A DNA stretch of 64,000 nt from NCBI RefSeq assembly GCF_040954645.1, contig NC_092811.1, positions 87,349,199 to 87,413,198 of the forward strand. Direction: 5' to 3'. Below, one piece after another: positions 1 through 10,929 of the stretch. Origin of the DNA: Diabrotica undecimpunctata (Eukaryota; Arthropoda; Insecta; Coleoptera; Chrysomelidae). The stretch's first letter is position 1. Every line of letters starts with the position of its first letter. Position numbers and translations under genes: made by a program. A model generated the notes under the pieces. The model saw only the letters and a program-made list of their open reading frames with translations, was not told where the DNA came from and did no database searches.

Positions 1-1957
1 GCTGCCCTAAATAGATGTGTGGTAGTCATTCCTGTCCACTGTCTGATGTTCTTCAATCACGATGTCCTTCTGCGCCCTTGAGATCTTTTGCCTTCTATCT
101 TGCCTTGTAAAATTAGTTGAATTAGTTGATACTTCTCATTGCGCATCACATGCCCTAAGTATGTCATCTTTCTGATTTTAACGATACGCATAATTTCCAG
201 ATCTTTATTTATACGTTGGATCACGGTGTTGTTTGTAACATGATGGATATAGGAAATTCTGAGCATGCGGCGGTAGCACCACATTTCGAAGGCTTCTAAT
301 CGTTTGGATGTTGCCTCCGTCAAGGTTCAGGCTTCGACTTCATATAAAAGGGTAGAAAATACATAGCATCTCAAGACTCGTGTTCTTATATCAATGTTCA
401 GGTGCATATTACATAAAAGGCGACTGAAGACAGCTCTCGCCTTTTCTATACGACATCTTATTTCCTGTGAGTGGTCCCATTCCTTATTTAGGCTGCATCC
501 AAGGTATGTAATTTTGTCGATTATTTTCAAGGGTTCATTATTAGCTGTGAATTGCTGCAGTATTACGTCGTTTTTACTTACAAGAATTTTGGTCTTCTTA
601 CAGTTAACAGTTTAATGCCGTATCTGTCACAGGCTTCCACTAGACTGTCTATTAATGTTTGCAGATCCTCCGCATTATCAGCAATCAAAACCGTATCGTC
701 CGCATATCTTAAATTGTTTATGATTTCACCATTGATTTTTATACCTTCTCTTAAACCATCAATAGCTTCCCTGAACAGCATTTTCGAGTAACTATTGGAC
801 AACGTCGGTGATAAAATGCAGCCCTGACGTACTCCCCATTTTCTCGTGAATTCTTGTGAGGTTTTGTTGTCTACTCGTACATTTGCCCTTTGCTGTAAGT
901 ATAAATTTCTAATCAAGCGTAAATCTTTGTCATCAATACTAGATTCCTTTAGTATCTGAAATAATTTTTGATATTGCACCTTGTCAAATGCTTTTTCAAA
1001 GTCTATAAAGTATGCGTAGACTTCGCAATTTACGTCTAGAGCTCTTTGTATCAATACTTGTATGGAAAAGAGGACCTCTCGCGTTCCTAGTCCACTTCTA
1101 AACCTAAACGGAACACTGCTAATGTTTTCTTCAAGTTTTCTATATATGCGAGAGTGAATAACAGAAAGAAGGATTTTGAGTGCATGGCTCATTAAGCAAA
1201 TAATTCTGTAATTAGAGCATTTGGTGGCATTTGCCTTTTTGGGGAGAGTGGATGAAGGTGGAAACTAGCCAATCTGTAGGAAATTCTGCAGTTTCATAGA
1301 TTTTGTTCAGTAAACTCGTTAGGAGTTTGAGTTGGTTGTTTTCAAATAGTTTCAATATTTCAGCTTGTATGTTATCAGGACCAGATGCGTTGGTTTTTTG
1401 TCTTTTTATTGCATATGTTACTTCACTTAGCGTTATTTCTGGTCCTGAACCTATAGAAACACTGACTTCTGTCTCTTGCTCTTCCTTGAATAATTCTTTC
1501 ATGTATTGCCTCCATCTCTCAAGTATTCTCTCATTTTTGTACAGCAGATTGTTGTTCTCGTCTAGTATTGTTATGACTTTGTGATCGGTTTCCTCCCGTT
1601 AAGTTTTTCATCTTGTTATGTAGGTTAAAAGTCTCATGCTTCTGTTTTAGGGATTCTATTTCTATGCATTGATCTTGTAGCTATGATCCCTTTGCTTTTT
1701 TAATATTTTTCTTAATGATTTTGTTAATTTTTTTGTACCTTTCCTCCTTCTTATTTCTGTGTTTTCTTCGTTCTTCCATTAGCTCTAATATTTCTTGTCT
1801 CATCCATGGCTGTTTCTTTATATTGTTTTCTGGTTTAACTTTATTATCCACCACTGAATTATAGATATTTTTGATTTTATTCCACACATCATCCACACTT
1901 ATGTTTTCTTGATTAATATCTGAGATTACGATGCTGTTTATTTTATTTTTTTTTTGA
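1..1957 (-). pseudogene. LINE (RTE-like non-LTR retrotransposon) remnant, RT and C-terminal region
   Basis: A decayed minus-strand reverse-transcriptase gene, read from 1957 down to the window edge. In order I see a basic linker (1896-1681), the APGPD-like helper motif as SGPDNIQAEIL (about 1380), RT motif A FIDFEKAFDK (about 1000), motif B GVRQGCILSPTLSN (about 815), motif C RYADDTVLI (about 690), and the C-terminal EAFEMWCYRRMLRIS and MTYLGHVMR blocks (57-323). Reading continues in another frame to base 1, so the 3' end lies outside the window. Frameshifts fall near 1200, 575 and 325. The endonuclease domain is absent, so the copy is 5'-truncated. It belongs to the same broad family as the copies at 12900-13923 and 61222-63860 but is clearly more diverged. 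The clade name is from memory of motif style. Confidence 0.85.
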
Positions 1958-1964
1958 GTATCGG

Positions 1965-2425
1965 GGGCTAAAACACTAATAAGGCCAGTGTTAACATACG
2001 GGTCAGAAAAGTGGTCACTTACACAGAACGTCCAAGAATTGCTTAAACGTTTCGAGAGAAAAATTCTAAGGAAAATATATGGAGGAGTCCAAGAACAGGG
2101 TTTGTGGCGTAGGCGCTACAACTTTGAGTTATACAGAAGTTTTGGAGAACCTGACGTTGTAAAATGTATTAAATTAGCACGCCTTAGATGGATAGGACAT
2201 GTAATTAGGCGAGATGAAGATGCAACGATCAGAAAAATATTCGACCGAAGAGGACCAGTGGGAAGACGAGCCAGAGGAAGACCAAAACTTAGGTATCAAG
2301 ATAACAGAGAGGATGATCTAAAATCCATTGGAGTTAAAGCATGGAGAGAGGCGAATGGAAGATTGTTCTGAAGAAGGCTTTGGCTCATAACGAGCTGTAA
2401 TGCCACTGATGATGATTTATCAGTC
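1965..2425 (+). pseudogene. RTE-type LINE 3' end fragment
   Basis: A plus-strand 3'-terminal piece of an RTE-like ORF. It opens inside the block TYGSEKWSLTQ (about 1988), then shows FERKILRKIYGG, RRRYNFELYRSF, RLRWIGHVIRR and the basic RGRPKLRYQDN stretch near the C terminus (to 2371). The coding end is followed by a short GAT-type tail (tgatgatga, near 2410), the same tail class as the copies at 24067, 35388, 44882 and 52055. It abuts the minus-strand LINE at 1-1957, so one of them inserted next to or into the other. No duplication is readable at the left junction. Confidence 0.8.
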
Positions 2426-3609
2426 CCTTCGTTTCCCAATGGTCATTTTCTACAATTTAACATCTGCAACGTTTAAATGCTACAAACAGCATTTAAACAC
2501 CGTAGTCATTTTATATTGTAATTATTGTTAGTACATTTATGTACCTGTGTCTGTATTTAATTTATCCTACTACACCCTTTTTAAACTATTTAATAATTCT
2601 CTACTTAGGCAACCAACCTTACGAGAAATATTTGTTATTGGGATTTTATATTCAAACAATTTGATGACGTCATTGCTCAATTGCAAGATTTTACCTTATC
2701 TTCATTTAGTCAATTAACCACACTTTTATTAAACTAAATCTTATATCATTCACTTTAATTTTAATTAATAGAATAATAAAATTCATAACTAAATTTCATT
2801 ACACACATATTGGGTGTTTATTTAAGTGGTTACCAAAAATTCACTGAAAGAGTGTTGAGGACTTTGCCACTTTTAATAAATTTTACTTCCTTCCTGGCCT
2901 AGTTAGTTGACTGGTTCTAACCGTTGGACGAAGTTATCCTTCTTTCGAGAAGGGAAAATGTATCTTCCCTTAAAGTGATATCCTATAATATCGAACTTGT
3001 TTCATCAAAATTTTATAATATAATACGGTTTTCATGTAATGTAAAGCTTATTACATCTGGATTGGTAGCTACTTTCAACTACTCTCAAGATATAAGTAAT
3101 TTCCACATGCTCAGTAATTTAACACTCAAAATTTTACCTTTTCTTTTAATCATTTTAACGTGGAAATACTTACTTCTAGGTTTTACTGATGATGGTGCGA
3201 ATAGATCGAAAACGTTTTGAAGATATTTGTAATCTTTTTAAATAAATTTTAATAACAAAATATATCATACATCCAAGTCATACCATACAAATCCTTACTT
3301 CTTCGTTTTTTTTATAACTATGGTATACAGGCAACCACTGGGCTTTTTCCTTTTATTTTATTTTTTAAGTCTTTCAGAAAGAAAAAATATACGAGGGATC
3401 AATTATAAATGTAAATGGTCATTATTTTTTCACAAAAACTGTAAAATCGGACAAAAATGTAAATACTACTATAAGATCAACCGTACTACAAAACCTTCAC
3501 AAAACCAAATTTATATAAATCGTTAAAGCGGTTTCAGCGATAATTGGAGTATGTCATAGTTTAACCCCACTTTGTAAAAACGAAACTTTTATTCTCCTAT
3601 CTTACTTAC
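2426..3609. other. AT-rich stretch with no gene found
   Basis: I see no convincing coding region on either strand. If the exon at 3610-3740 is real, this would be the start of its downstream intron, because that gene reads leftwards. One possible structured RNA remnant lies near 3186-3222: a CTGATGA box is followed about 16 nt later by GAAA and then ACGTTTTG, an arrangement seen in Penelope-type hammerhead-like motifs. The intervening stem is poor, so this is a weak call. Confidence 0.4.
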
Positions 3610-3740
3610 TTCATATCCACAATTACTAAATGTAGGCGTTGCAGGTGTTGTAGAAGGAACAGGAGGAACACCACATGTGACATATGTTGTTAAAAATGCC
3701 AAAAGGATCAGTAGCTCCTTCTTCGTCATGTCCTTAGCAT
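3610..3740 (-). CDS. Host-gene exon encoding a signal peptide (secreted protein, N-terminal exon)
   Basis: The ORF is too short to stand out. On the minus strand a run of nine T followed by CAG (3741-3752) makes a good 3' splice site. The exon then carries 11 nt of leader, an ATG at 3729-3727, and 40 codons ending in TAT GAA, where a GTAAGTAAG donor (3609-3601) follows in phase 0. The peptide starts MTKKELLILLAFLTTYVTCG, with a basic start, a 12-residue hydrophobic core and a TCG cleavage-like site. It then becomes Pro/Thr-rich (VPPVPSTTPATPTF) and ends SNCGYE. This is the layout of the first coding exon of a secreted insect protein. The family cannot be told from 40 residues, and no further exon is visible to the left. 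Confidence 0.6.
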
Positions 3741-3762
3741 CTGAAAAAAAAATAGTTTTACA

Positions 3763-3766
<4 letters not shown>

Positions 3767-3840
<74 letters not shown>
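3767..3840. repeat. (TA)n microsatellite
   Basis: A 74-bp dinucleotide run interrupted by two TG units. It begins about 25 bp upstream of the acceptor of the 3610-3740 exon, so it would lie in that gene's preceding intron. Confidence 0.97.
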
Positions 3841-5152
3841 TGTTATGATTGTTTATTTTGAGTTCAAACTTAGTTTATTGAGCCAATAAAAAAGAATTAT
3901 AACTTATTTGTTATCAAAGGTAAAATAATCCTTATATTTATTACCTGTGTTCGATGGATTCAAAAGATTTTCTAGTTGTCTTTTATCGGGAGAGACGAAA
4001 AGGATAATAATACAAATATATTATATTACAAAGATTTACGTTTCTTTATTTTATATGAACGAATAAAACAATTATTAAATTCTGTCGTTATCTTATCAAT
4101 CAGCATACAAGAAAATAAATCAAATTATTATGATAATAAGATTTTAAAGCTACATACATTTATATTACGTGAAAAACCAATTTTACTTAAAATTTTCTTT
4201 ACTTGAAAAAAAGAAACCACAAAACTTTAAACTTTGATTAGCCTAACAAAACCTCAGTTCTTAAATTTTAATGCTAATGACCATGATGTCGAAACGATCC
4301 TTCACAGATATAAAATTCAATGGTACAAACACTTACAGTTTATTTTCTTCTTGAGTTGTATGTTAGAACATACCCAGAAAAGTCCAGTCTCCTCAAAGAT
4401 GTGATCTCCCCTCGTTGTCACCTCGGCTCCTTCTTTACGTCTCTGCAAACCTCCTTCAGACTACACAAAAAACACCTGATTCACTTCTCCAAACTCCGCT
4501 ACTTATTTACGACACTAGGACCTCCTTTTGTCAACTTGATGCCGTAAGAATATTTTCACATATCCTTTATAAAATGCCCACGGTAGATACAAGGACCTCT
4601 TTTAATCTACTTATTATCTCCTTCTTCAAACTATTCACTTCTTTTCGTTACGCCGGTATCCAAACTCACGAACTACCCCTATCTTGAGACACACGACTGT
4701 TTCCTTTCGATGACCAAAATATGACTGACTTCTCCTGTCTCAGCATCGACTCCCAAATTCCCATTTAAAAACGACCGTCCAATCAAAAAACTTAAATTGT
4801 GTTTACTATGATATTGGAAAAGCCTAATTTCGGTTTCAGAGAAAACTAAATAGCTTACTTTAAAATTGGTTTTTTTTAATACATCATTTATACATATTTC
4901 AAAAGATTAGAATATGGTCATTTAATACTCGACTCTACAAACAATGAAGAGATTAACCTTCAGGTAAAATGTCTTCGAATTCTAAACAAAGGATTTTTGA
5001 TAATTTTGTTTGAAACGGAAAAATTTCTACTCTTATCTACACTAAATCTTATCTTAAATTACTATATACAATTTGTTTATATTGATATCTTGAAATTTTA
5101 TTTCGATGGATTTTTTTATTTATTTTTCTTTGGTTGGGAAAGAAAAAGTATG

Positions 5153-5155
<3 letters not shown>
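3841..5155. other. No gene recognised; AT-rich with a C-rich patch
   Basis: 3841-4300 and 4740-5155 are AT-rich with only short shadow ORFs. 4320-4740 is unusually rich in C and CT runs on the plus strand and may be part of an old repeat, but I see no domain, terminal repeat or splice pattern. Confidence 0.4.

Positions 5156-5216
<61 letters not shown>
5156..5216. repeat. (TA)n microsatellite, left border of the palindrome
   Basis: A pure TA run of about 61 bp directly abutting the left arm of the palindrome at 5215-6742. A second TA run (6790-6845) lies 47 bp beyond the right arm. Confidence 0.97.
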
Positions 5217-5218
<2 letters not shown>

Positions 5219-6742
5219 AAACTCAAATATTTGGGTGTGCAGCGGAAGATAGGACAAAGAAGTACTCTTTTTAGTTAACCAAGCTTTCGCAAATCTTTAT
5301 TTGCATCATCAGGGTGCTACAATAAACAAAATTAGTACAAAATACAGAAAAGAATTATTTTGCATCTTACACTAATTGAGGTTAGTTGTCGTGATGTTTA
5401 TTAAATGAAATGAGCAACTCATTTGACCCCTACAAATGATGGCGAAAACTATCCAAAATTGTTTTTAAAAAAACGTTCTTTAACAAATACATATTTAAAA
5501 CACTTTAAAACACATATACAAGAACACTCAAATAAAATTATGTTAAAATAATTACAGAACATGTCATAATATAAAATTTAGGTTATAAACATTCTTATCA
5601 GAAACAAAAGAATTGGTTGTGAATTCGTTACTGCCAACTTAAAACGATAGAACGTTAGATCTTAATGATAACAATGTAAAGGTAATAGTATACCTGATAG
5701 ACGCTGAACTTCTTGAAACAGCAAAGGTAAAAAGACTTATATTAGAAGAAGTAGGAGAGGTACTGTATATCTCATATATAATGAAACTTATATTGTTGAT
5801 GATGAATTGTCTGTATTAGTAGATTCGTGTTTATCCAAAGTTAACAATAATGAATATAGATTGCTTAAATTATTGGTATCTGTCTTTTTGTTAATAGTTT
5901 CTTTTTCTTGAAAAATGAAAGCCATCTCGAGAAACAATCTTTTTAAATAATTGCTCTCTGTGGATAGGATTTTTACATTTGGAAAATCGAAAGAGTGCCC
6001 TGTTGTTATTTAAAAAGATTGTTTCTCGAGATGGCTTTCATTTTTCAAGAAAAAGAAACTATTAACAAAAAGACAGATACCAATAATTTAAGCAACCTAT
6101 ATTCATTATTGTTAACTTTGGATAAACACGAATCTACTAATACAGACAATTCATCATCAACAATATAAGTTTCATTATATATGAGATATACAGTACCTCT
6201 CCTACTTCTTCTAATATAAGTCTTTTTACCTTTTCTGTTTCAAGAAGTTCAGCGTCTATCAGGTATACTATTACCTTTACATTGTTATCATTAAGATCTA
6301 ACGTTCTATCGTTTTAAGTTGGCAGTAACGAATTCACAACCAACTCTTTTGTTTCTGATAAGAATGTTTATAACCTAAATTTTATATTATGACATGTTCT
6401 GTAATTATTTTAACATAATTTTATTTGAGTGTTCTTGTATATGTGTTTTAAAGTGTTTTAAATATGTATTTGTTAAAGAACGTTTTTTTTAAAAACAATT
6501 TTGGATAGTTTTCGCCATCATTTGTAGGGGTCAAATGAGTTGCTCATTTCATTTAATAAACATCACGACAACTAACCTCAATTAGTGTAAGATGCAAAAT
6601 AATTCTTTTCTGTATTTTGTACTAATTTTGTTTATTGTAGCACCCTGATGACGCAAATAAAGATTTGCGAAAGCTTGGTTAACTAAAAAGAGTACTTCTT
6701 TGTCCTATCTTCCGCTGCACACCCAAATATTTGAGTTTTGTA
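5215..6742. repeat. 1.5-kb near-perfect palindrome (inverted duplication with 55-nt loop)
   Basis: The left arm 5215-5950 is the reverse complement of the right arm 6006-6742, with only a handful of mismatches seen by eye (for example 5311/6652, about 5622/6341 and about 5727/6234). That is about 99% identity over 736 bp. The spacer is 5951-6005. Outward, the right arm ends with a hammerhead-ribozyme-like core: CTGATGA at 6645-6651, a 6-bp stem GCAAAT/ATTTGC with loop AAAG, and GAAA at 6669-6672. The left arm holds its mirror copy near 5285-5311. Such motifs are known from the pseudo-LTRs of Penelope-like elements, so the arms may be two head-to-head Penelope 3' ends. There is no long ORF. 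RNA from either strand would fold into one long hairpin. Confidence 0.95.
6645..6672 (+). ncRNA. Hammerhead-like ribozyme core (candidate)
   Basis: CTGATGA, then one unpaired C, a perfect 6-bp stem GCAAAT/ATTTGC closing an AAAG loop, then GAAA. This matches the conserved core order of hammerhead ribozymes (CUGAUGA, stem II, GAAA). The extra base next to stem II is non-canonical and I cannot place a clear stem III or cleavage triplet, so activity is doubtful. A mirrored copy lies in the left palindrome arm on the minus strand (about 5285-5311). Confidence 0.35.
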
Positions 6743-6783
6743 TTCTATTGGATCAGCGTTGATGACAAGCGTTTATCGCTTTT

Positions 6784-6789
<6 letters not shown>

Positions 6790-6845
<56 letters not shown>
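6790..6845. repeat. (TA)n microsatellite at the 3' end of the R4-like LINE
   Basis: A pure TA run of about 56 bp. The minus-strand LINE at 6846-9479 ends exactly where this run begins, as expected for a non-LTR element that integrates into, or extends, a simple repeat. Confidence 0.97.
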
Positions 6846-6849
<4 letters not shown>

Positions 6850-7162
6850 CTTTCGGGATGAACAGTGTTGATTATCATTGCCCAATGAAAATCCGACGCG
6901 GTTCAAACCAATGTGTCTAAAAAATTAACAAAAAATAAAACCAAAAAGAAAACGGTGCGTGGCACTTGGGGAGTGCCGTCAGAACTGAATACTTCTTATA
7001 GCGCATTATTACTTATACAGATTTAGCCATACGGCTTACACTCCCTCTAAGGGGAAAATTCACTCATCCCAGATACCTACGGTATCAAAAGGATTGAGCT
7101 CTGGTGGGACTCTTTCCGTGTTATCAAGCCCTATTTCTGCATGGCCTTATAAAGATGTTCAT

Positions 7163-8587
7163 TTAGACCCAGCTGTTTGATGTTCGGAGGTTTTTGGGAA
7201 TAACACCAGTAGTAGATAGAATAATAGGTACTGTCTGGGTACTTTCCATTCTCCATTGTCTCCTGATTTGTATTTCTAGATCTCTATACTTGGTGATCTT
7301 TTCGTTATATTTAACACGCAAATTATTGGTGTTAGGTATCGCCACATCAATAAGTTTTGTTTGCCTGGTAAGTTTATTAACTAGTATGAGATCCGGTCTA
7401 TTATGTGCCACTGGTTGGTCTGTGAGCACAGTGCGGTCCCAGTATAGCTTGTAGTTGTCATTTTCAAGCATTCTGTCAGGTACATATTGGTAATAAGGAA
7501 GATGGTCGGTTTGGATAAGTCCCAGTTTGTCAGCTAGTTCTTGGTGGATAATCTTTCCTACTGAGTCATGGCGTTCTTTATAATCAGTTCCGACAAACGC
7601 CTGGCAGCCCCCGGTAAGATGTTGGATGGTTTCTTGGGCTTGACATCCATATCGGCGTTTGTCATTTTGGACTTGAGGATCTTTAACAATATATTTCAGG
7701 TAATTTTTAGATGGAATAACCTGATCCTGAATGGCAAGTAGAAAGCCCTCAGTCTCGGGAAACATCTTTCCTGATGTCAACCAATAGTTCGACGCTGTAT
7801 TGTCGACATATTCTTGGCTGATCTCATTGAGATGTCGCCCATGCAGAGGTTTACTCATCCAGGTGCGCATTTTTTCTTGCTTAGTCAGATGGTTTGTGCG
7901 CATTTCTTGTTCCCTCAGTCTTAGCGGCGTTGTATCATCTACTGCGCAAATTGCTCGATGTAAGATAGATGTCTCAGCCTGTACCTGAAAATAAGTTCTT
8001 AAATTAGCAACCTGTTTATTCAATTGCTCACCTATGTCCATAAGTCCTCTTCCCCCTTGATATCGCGGTAATGTTGTTCTCTCTACTGCACTGCGTGGAT
8101 GGTGTTTTTGCGCCTTTGTGAGAAGTGTTCTTACTTTCCGCTGAAGACTCTCTATATCCGTTTTTGACCACTTTATAATACCAAATGAGTAGCTCAGCGC
8201 GGAACAGGCGTATGTATTTAATGCCTTAAACAAATTTTTACTATTAAGATATGACCGATTTAGTTGTCTTACTCTTCGTACGAACTCAGAAGTTAGTTCC
8301 GTTTTCATTAGCTTATGGTCAATTTTTCGCGCTTGCTGTACTCCGAGATATTTGTACATATCATTTTCACCCATTGCCTCGATGTTTTGGCCATCTTGCA
8401 TATCGAAACCTCCGGGCTGAACCTTTCCTCTGACTATATTTAGTATACGGCACTTGTCTAGTGCAAAATGCATACTAATATCATTTGAGAAAGTTTCTAC
8501 AGTTTTTAGCATCTGATCTAGGTGGTTTCGAGTGGAAGCCATTAATTTCAAATCATCCATATACAACAGATGATTAAGCTTCGCCAC
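7163..8587 (-). pseudogene. R4-type pol, C-terminal part: RT motif C, thumb, CCHC-like, RLE nuclease
   Basis: 474 codons without a stop, from just before RT motif C (HLLYMDDLKLM, residues 5-15) to the natural C terminus. Residues 80-200 form the thumb/linker (YKYLGVQQ, PRYQGGRGLMDIGEQ). About 325-345 is the C/H cluster. About 400-425 is the PD..D nuclease core, with RPDLIL and IDVAIP giving the acidic residues. The ATG used is arbitrary, because the reading frame enters from the upstream segment with a frame change near 8548-8587. The long open frame suggests fairly recent activity despite the upstream deletion. Confidence 0.85.
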
Positions 8588-9450
8588 AACGGTGTTGTTA
8601 TTTTTGATGCTAAATCTGAAATGACTGAGTCGATGATAAGTTGTTCTTTGCAGCCCATGGAGCCCTTAGCGCATCCTTTCTGTTGAGGCTCTATGATATT
8701 GTTCAGAGCACAGTGTTGGTAGATACGCCGGGCCACACAGGATGTGACCAATTTGTACAAAGTTGGAAGACAAGTAATTGGGCGGTACTTGGCTGGATCT
8801 TGGGTGCTATTTTGATCCTTCGGTATTAGATAAGTGGTTACCTGAGTAAGAAATGATGGTATTTCCTGTGAATTAGAAATAATATTATTAATCAATACTG
8901 TTAAAAGCTCATGAACGCTCCAAAACTTCTTTAGCCAGAAGTTTTGAACTCCGTCTGGTCCAGGAGATTTCCAGTTATAAAGATCTTTGATAATGTTCGA
9001 GATTTCTTCAGTGGTGAAAGGCTCGTAAGGAATATTCCTGTAGTGTTGAGAGTTGTTCGTCGTGTCTTTAATCCATCCAGCATTGTTGTTATGAGTAGCT
9101 GGAGTAGAAAGTTGGTTTCCCCAAAACTCATGAATTTCTTCTTGGGTTGGGTAGGATTTACTTACATTTTCTACAGTGGAATTAAGTTTTCTATAAAAAG
9201 CCTTCTCTGCATTCTCAAAAAGTATATTGTCGCATTTACGGTTGTTATTAACTTTGTATCTCCTTAGGCGACCTGAATAAACGGAGAGTTTTTGTTTTAA
9301 TGTGTCTAGGCAGTGTTGAGCTGTGTTGTTTTCTGGATCATGTTGTGAGTGTCTCTGAGTGTTCAGAATTATTTCTTCAGTTCTTTTAATTACTTTTCGA
9401 CTTCTTACTCCTCGGATGTATTCTGTAATTTGTCCAATATCCCTGCGCAA
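8548..9450 (-). pseudogene. R4-type pol, N-terminal part up to RT motif 2
   Basis: 300 codons covering the pre-RT region (coiled, charged; EEIHEFWGNQLS) and the first RT motifs: NWKSPGPDGVQNFWLKKF, TYLIPKDQ, KYRPITCLPTLYKL, then EPQQKGCAKGSMGCKEQLI. Directly after IIDSVIS the sequence jumps to matter that belongs just before motif C. The palm region holding motif A (catalytic Asp) and motif B is therefore missing, about 100-150 residues compared with the family, and the frame also shifts. The zinc-finger N terminus expected in this clade is absent through 5' truncation. Confidence 0.8.
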
Positions 9451-9479
9451 TAATTCAATTTTCCTCAGCAGTCTTTTTT

Positions 9480-10119
9480 TTTTGTTTATACTACTATTTA
9501 ATTATTTTTTTTTTAATATTATTTAAAGTCTGACTTGATTTTATATGATTAGAGTCTATTAAATTAGATTAGATTCGAGTAGACTTGATTCGATTCTTAT
9601 TCGATTCCATTCATTTCGATCCGATTTAATTTAATTTTCAGTAATACTTATTATGTAGTCGCTAATAACATCCGATTAGTAATTTTTGCAAAATAAAAGA
9701 AAACAAAGAACAAAAAATGAATCATTTGGTCAACAACTTGAGCAATGTTTAATCATAATTAAATCATTTATGCCGATAATACTGAGCATTACACTCAATA
9801 ATTACGAAGAATTATGGTATACTATATCAAGGTGTATTAAAGGACACACATTTTGTTTTAACTAAAGATATAAATTTTTTATAAATTATCATGCTAATAG
9901 GTAATACGATTATATTTTGGAGGTTACATATATTTCAATTAAATATTTTTCAATTATGGATAATGCTATATAATTTATTGACAGTGAACAGTAAATAGGC
10001 AAAAAATTACATTGTTGCTACGAGATAATAAAAATGTTTTCATATATTTTTTTCGTTTTGCAGAGATCAAAAAATGTTTTTACATTTTATGAGCTAAAGC
10101 TTGGAATGGAAGTTGGAAA
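9480..10119. other. No gene found
   Basis: Very AT-rich, with a T-run at the LINE border and a short stretch of irregular GATT-containing repeats (9530-9630). I see no domain-like translation or terminal repeats. Confidence 0.4.
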
Positions 10120-10515
10120 TGAAAATGGAAGTTGGAAAAATGCCGGACGAATAGAGAAGCAGTGTATTACTACCTGTCTACAAAAACAAGGGAGATGAAC
10201 AACAATGTAGAAACTACAGGGCTATAAAACTACTTAGTCACACCATGAAAATACGGGAGAGAGTAATTGATAGACGGATACGTGAAGAAACAGGAATAAA
10301 GAAACAAACGCTCATATGGTTCATTGATCTTAAGAAAGCATATGATAAAGTTCCTCGGTTACATGATTCTGTGGTCACTCAATTAGAAACGAGTCTCCGG
10401 TGAATATGTAAAGATTGTGAGAGACATGTATGTGAAAGTAACAACTAGTATTAGGACAGGTGTGGGGGAGACTGATAAATTTCATGTGAAATTAGGAATG
10501 CACCAAGGCTTGGTG
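10120..10515 (+). pseudogene. RTE-like LINE fragment, RT motifs 1 to B
   Basis: Degenerate plus-strand RT. I read LPVYKNKGDEQQCRNYRAI, then LLSHTMKIRERVID, then FIDLKKAYDKVPR (motif A, about 10320), and GMHQG (motif B, about 10505). Frameshifts and small deletions separate the blocks. The fragment stops where a minus-strand LINE 3' end (10516) begins. Confidence 0.75.
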
Positions 10516-10625
10516 CTTCTTCTTTAAGTGCCATCTCCGCGACAAAGGTTGGCAATCATCATGGCTATTCTGACCTTCGAGGCAGCTGCTATGAACAATT
10601 GCCTTGAGTTGACCCTCTGACCCAT
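10516..10625 (-). mobile_element. LINE 3' terminus with (GAA)n tail
   Basis: The sequence ttcttctttaagtgccatct and the following GGTTGGCAATCATCATGGCTAT match the 3' ends at 39593 and 61222 (AAGTGCCATCTTCG, GGTTGGCGATCATCAGGGCTAT). This is therefore a very short, 5'-truncated minus-strand copy of a related family. Confidence 0.7.
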
Positions 10626-10929
10626 TAATTGTAATGATAGTTTAACGACTTTTTTTTTTAATATTGTAGCAATTTACCGCGTTTTTCCTTCAGTTAAAAC
10701 ATTATAGTGTATTGAAGAGTACCTGTGGGGTTTATCTGCCGTTTAGTTTATTATATTGTATAATAGTTTTTTTTGCAAAACTCGTAGTTCACTTGTTTTT
10801 AGTGCGTTTAATTGATGTACGGCATCAAAGCATATGTATTGTTTACGTTTTTTCGTTAGTGTTTTCTGCACATAATTTTATTATTTTTTTGTACTATAGA
10901 GACTGATTTACGAACAGTTTCTAATTTTA
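10626..10929. other. No gene found
   Basis: AT-rich spacer. The 64-codon ORF here (10712-10906) is hydrophobic by composition only. Confidence 0.4.

Larger units (their letters stand above)
6846..9479 (-). mobile_element. R4/Dong-type LINE with restriction-like endonuclease, internally deleted
   Basis: A minus-strand non-LTR element. The 3' UTR is 6846-7162 and coding matter runs from about 9479 down to 7163. The class rests on three things: an RT motif C of the YMDD type in the form HLLYMDDLKLM, a C-terminal C/H cluster (YGCQAQETIQHLTGGC), and a restriction-enzyme-like nuclease core RPDLIL followed about 12 residues later by KLIDVAIP. The element is 5'-truncated, ending near a run of T at 9473-9483. 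Known relatives such as Dong insert into simple repeats, and this copy abuts (TA)n. Confidence 0.85.

Noticed and set aside
2924..3220. 98-codon ORF as a gene
   Set aside because: AT-rich, no domain, no promoter or splice context; probably chance.
3186..3222. Functional hammerhead ribozyme
   Set aside because: CTGATGA and GAAA are present but the sequence between them does not form a convincing stem II.
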